Below are positions 63,403 to 64,000 of a stretch of 64,000 nucleotides of DNA, piece by piece (position 1 is the first letter of the stretch; each line of letters begins with the position of its first letter). Both the position numbers and the translations under genes were made by a program. The notes beneath the pieces were generated by a model. It worked only from the letters and a program-made list of their open reading frames with translations, had not been told where the DNA came from and did not search any database. The DNA comes from Symsagittifera roscoffensis. Taxonomy: Eukaryota > Xenacoelomorpha > Acoela > Convolutidae. The stretch spans positions 13,244,743 to 13,308,742 of the forward strand of contig NC_087065.1 of NCBI RefSeq assembly GCF_963678635.1. The letters run 5' to 3'.

Positions 63403-64000
63403 TGTGCCAGTCGGTCATATCTGGAAGTTTGACCTTGAGGGACATGAAAATACGTGATTTTGGAGTCAAGTTTTTATTTTCAAAATTTCTAATGGAGCCT
63501 GTCATGCTCAGTTTTCTCGCACCAACTGAAAACGCAAAAAGTGAAGAATCAGAACGACCGATTTACAATCGCGGGAAAGTGCTTGAATAGAACAGCTGGA
63601 AATTGCTATTCGCAATTTCCAGATACAAAATAAGACACGAGTAGAGCTGTCTTATCCCGAAATAGGAGGAGAGATAATAAAAAGAAGAGAGAACAACTAT
63701 TCGGAACAAACCAGAGTGAACTTTCAATGGAAGGGTGGACAGCTTGAGTGTCCCAATCGTTCATACAAAAACTCAAATTCTAGAGTCAGAATTTACTTCT
63801 GTTACCAAAACTGACCAGTATTAAACTTATCTAGTTATATTATCTAATTCTCGAGTTGCTTACCAATTTGATTACTCCTTGTACTCGAGTGCATCAACAT
63901 GTTCATCAGTGTTTTATGATTGTTATGTTGAGATAAGGCGAGTTTTAGGTTGATCCATCTGAAATGGATCAAAGTTCCACTGTCCAATAAAAAGTAACTT
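63403..64000 (+). repeat. 3' LTR, truncated by the window end
   Basis: Direct copy of 41,961-42,564. Differences from the 5' copy include GTGAAG/GTCAAG near the start, a two-base gain (GCTGTTTT/GCTCAGTTTT), a 13-base length difference after 'GAGTGTCCCAA', and a replaced stretch after CATCAACATGT. The 3' copy has AATAAAAAG near 63,987 where the 5' copy has AATACAAAG, so a poly(A) signal is intact only here. The plus-strand 72-codon frame at 63,372 is not a gene. Confidence 0.9.

Larger units (their letters stand above)
41961..64000 (+). mobile_element. Giant Ty3/Gypsy-type LTR retrotransposon (3' end beyond window)
   Basis: Two direct copies of one sequence start with TGTGCCAGTCGGTCATATCT at 41,961 and 63,403 and define an element with about 20.6 kb between LTRs. 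Order of coding regions: gag, protease, RT, RNase H, integrase, macro domain, then a large extra module. The order RT-RNase H-integrase and the YVDD and DDE signatures place it in Ty3/Gypsy; those elements are usually 5-10 kb, so this one is more than twice the normal size. Coding is on the plus strand throughout and GC content is well above the flanks. Several frame breaks suggest this copy is no longer fully functional. The 3' target duplication cannot be checked. Confidence 0.92.

Noticed and set aside
41961-64000. Endogenous retrovirus of vertebrate type
   Set aside because: Gag layout, D58D35E integrase with GPY/F module and the absence of Env fit a Ty3/Gypsy element rather than a vertebrate retrovirus.

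Overview
The window is eukaryotic and almost certainly metazoan. It is AT-rich, has GT-AG introns, tRNA-like SINEs, MITEs and satellites, and carries two spliced genes of animal type: a NUDT9-family ADP-ribose hydrolase and a REM+RasGEF exchange factor. The mixture of elements looks like a marine or other invertebrate, but the species cannot be assigned from sequence alone.

Layout. About 1-12,000 is AT-rich intergenic DNA with a decayed LINE reverse transcriptase (3.2-4.1 kb), a hairpin-ended element with an internal tandem-repeat core (4.46-5.48 kb), local duplications and SINE fragments. 12,017-27,608 (minus strand) is the NUDT9-like gene, rebuilt here as four exons whose splice phases agree. 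Its 11.3-kb third intron holds two large repeat arrays: a satellite with a roughly 495/991-bp higher-order period (12.9-16.26 kb), and an array of roughly 130-bp units (16.7-22.2 kb) that contains an inverted block. Its first visible intron holds three different inverted-repeat elements. 28-35 kb is AT-rich with a 730-bp palindromic element and SINEs. 35,263-40,406 (plus strand) is the RasGEF gene: four exons, all phases consistent, 795 codons, with a 420-bp TA-flanked MITE in the last intron.

41,961 to the window end is one giant Ty3/Gypsy-type LTR retrotransposon. Its 3' LTR runs off the window, leaving at least 22.0 kb here. It is much richer in GC than the host DNA around it. Order: 5' LTR, 2.3-kb leader with two minisatellites, Gag (coiled coil, then capsid-like region plus two CCHC knuckles), protease, RT, RNase H, a small unknown ORF, integrase (D58D35E plus a GPF module), a macro domain, an AT-rich spacer with a candidate 3' splice site, then about 8.8 kb of coding sequence beyond pol. 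That last module encodes a coiled-coil protein running into an SGNH/GDSL hydrolase domain with all four catalytic blocks, a second degenerate SGNH-like domain, and about 1,700 codons of protein I cannot assign.

The element has several frame breaks and in-frame stops, and its LTRs differ at roughly a dozen aligned positions in 600. The simplest view is a fairly young but already decaying copy; programmed recoding at some junctions is the alternative. The combination of macro domain, tandem SGNH-type hydrolases and a very large unknown protein downstream of integrase is the most unusual thing in this window.
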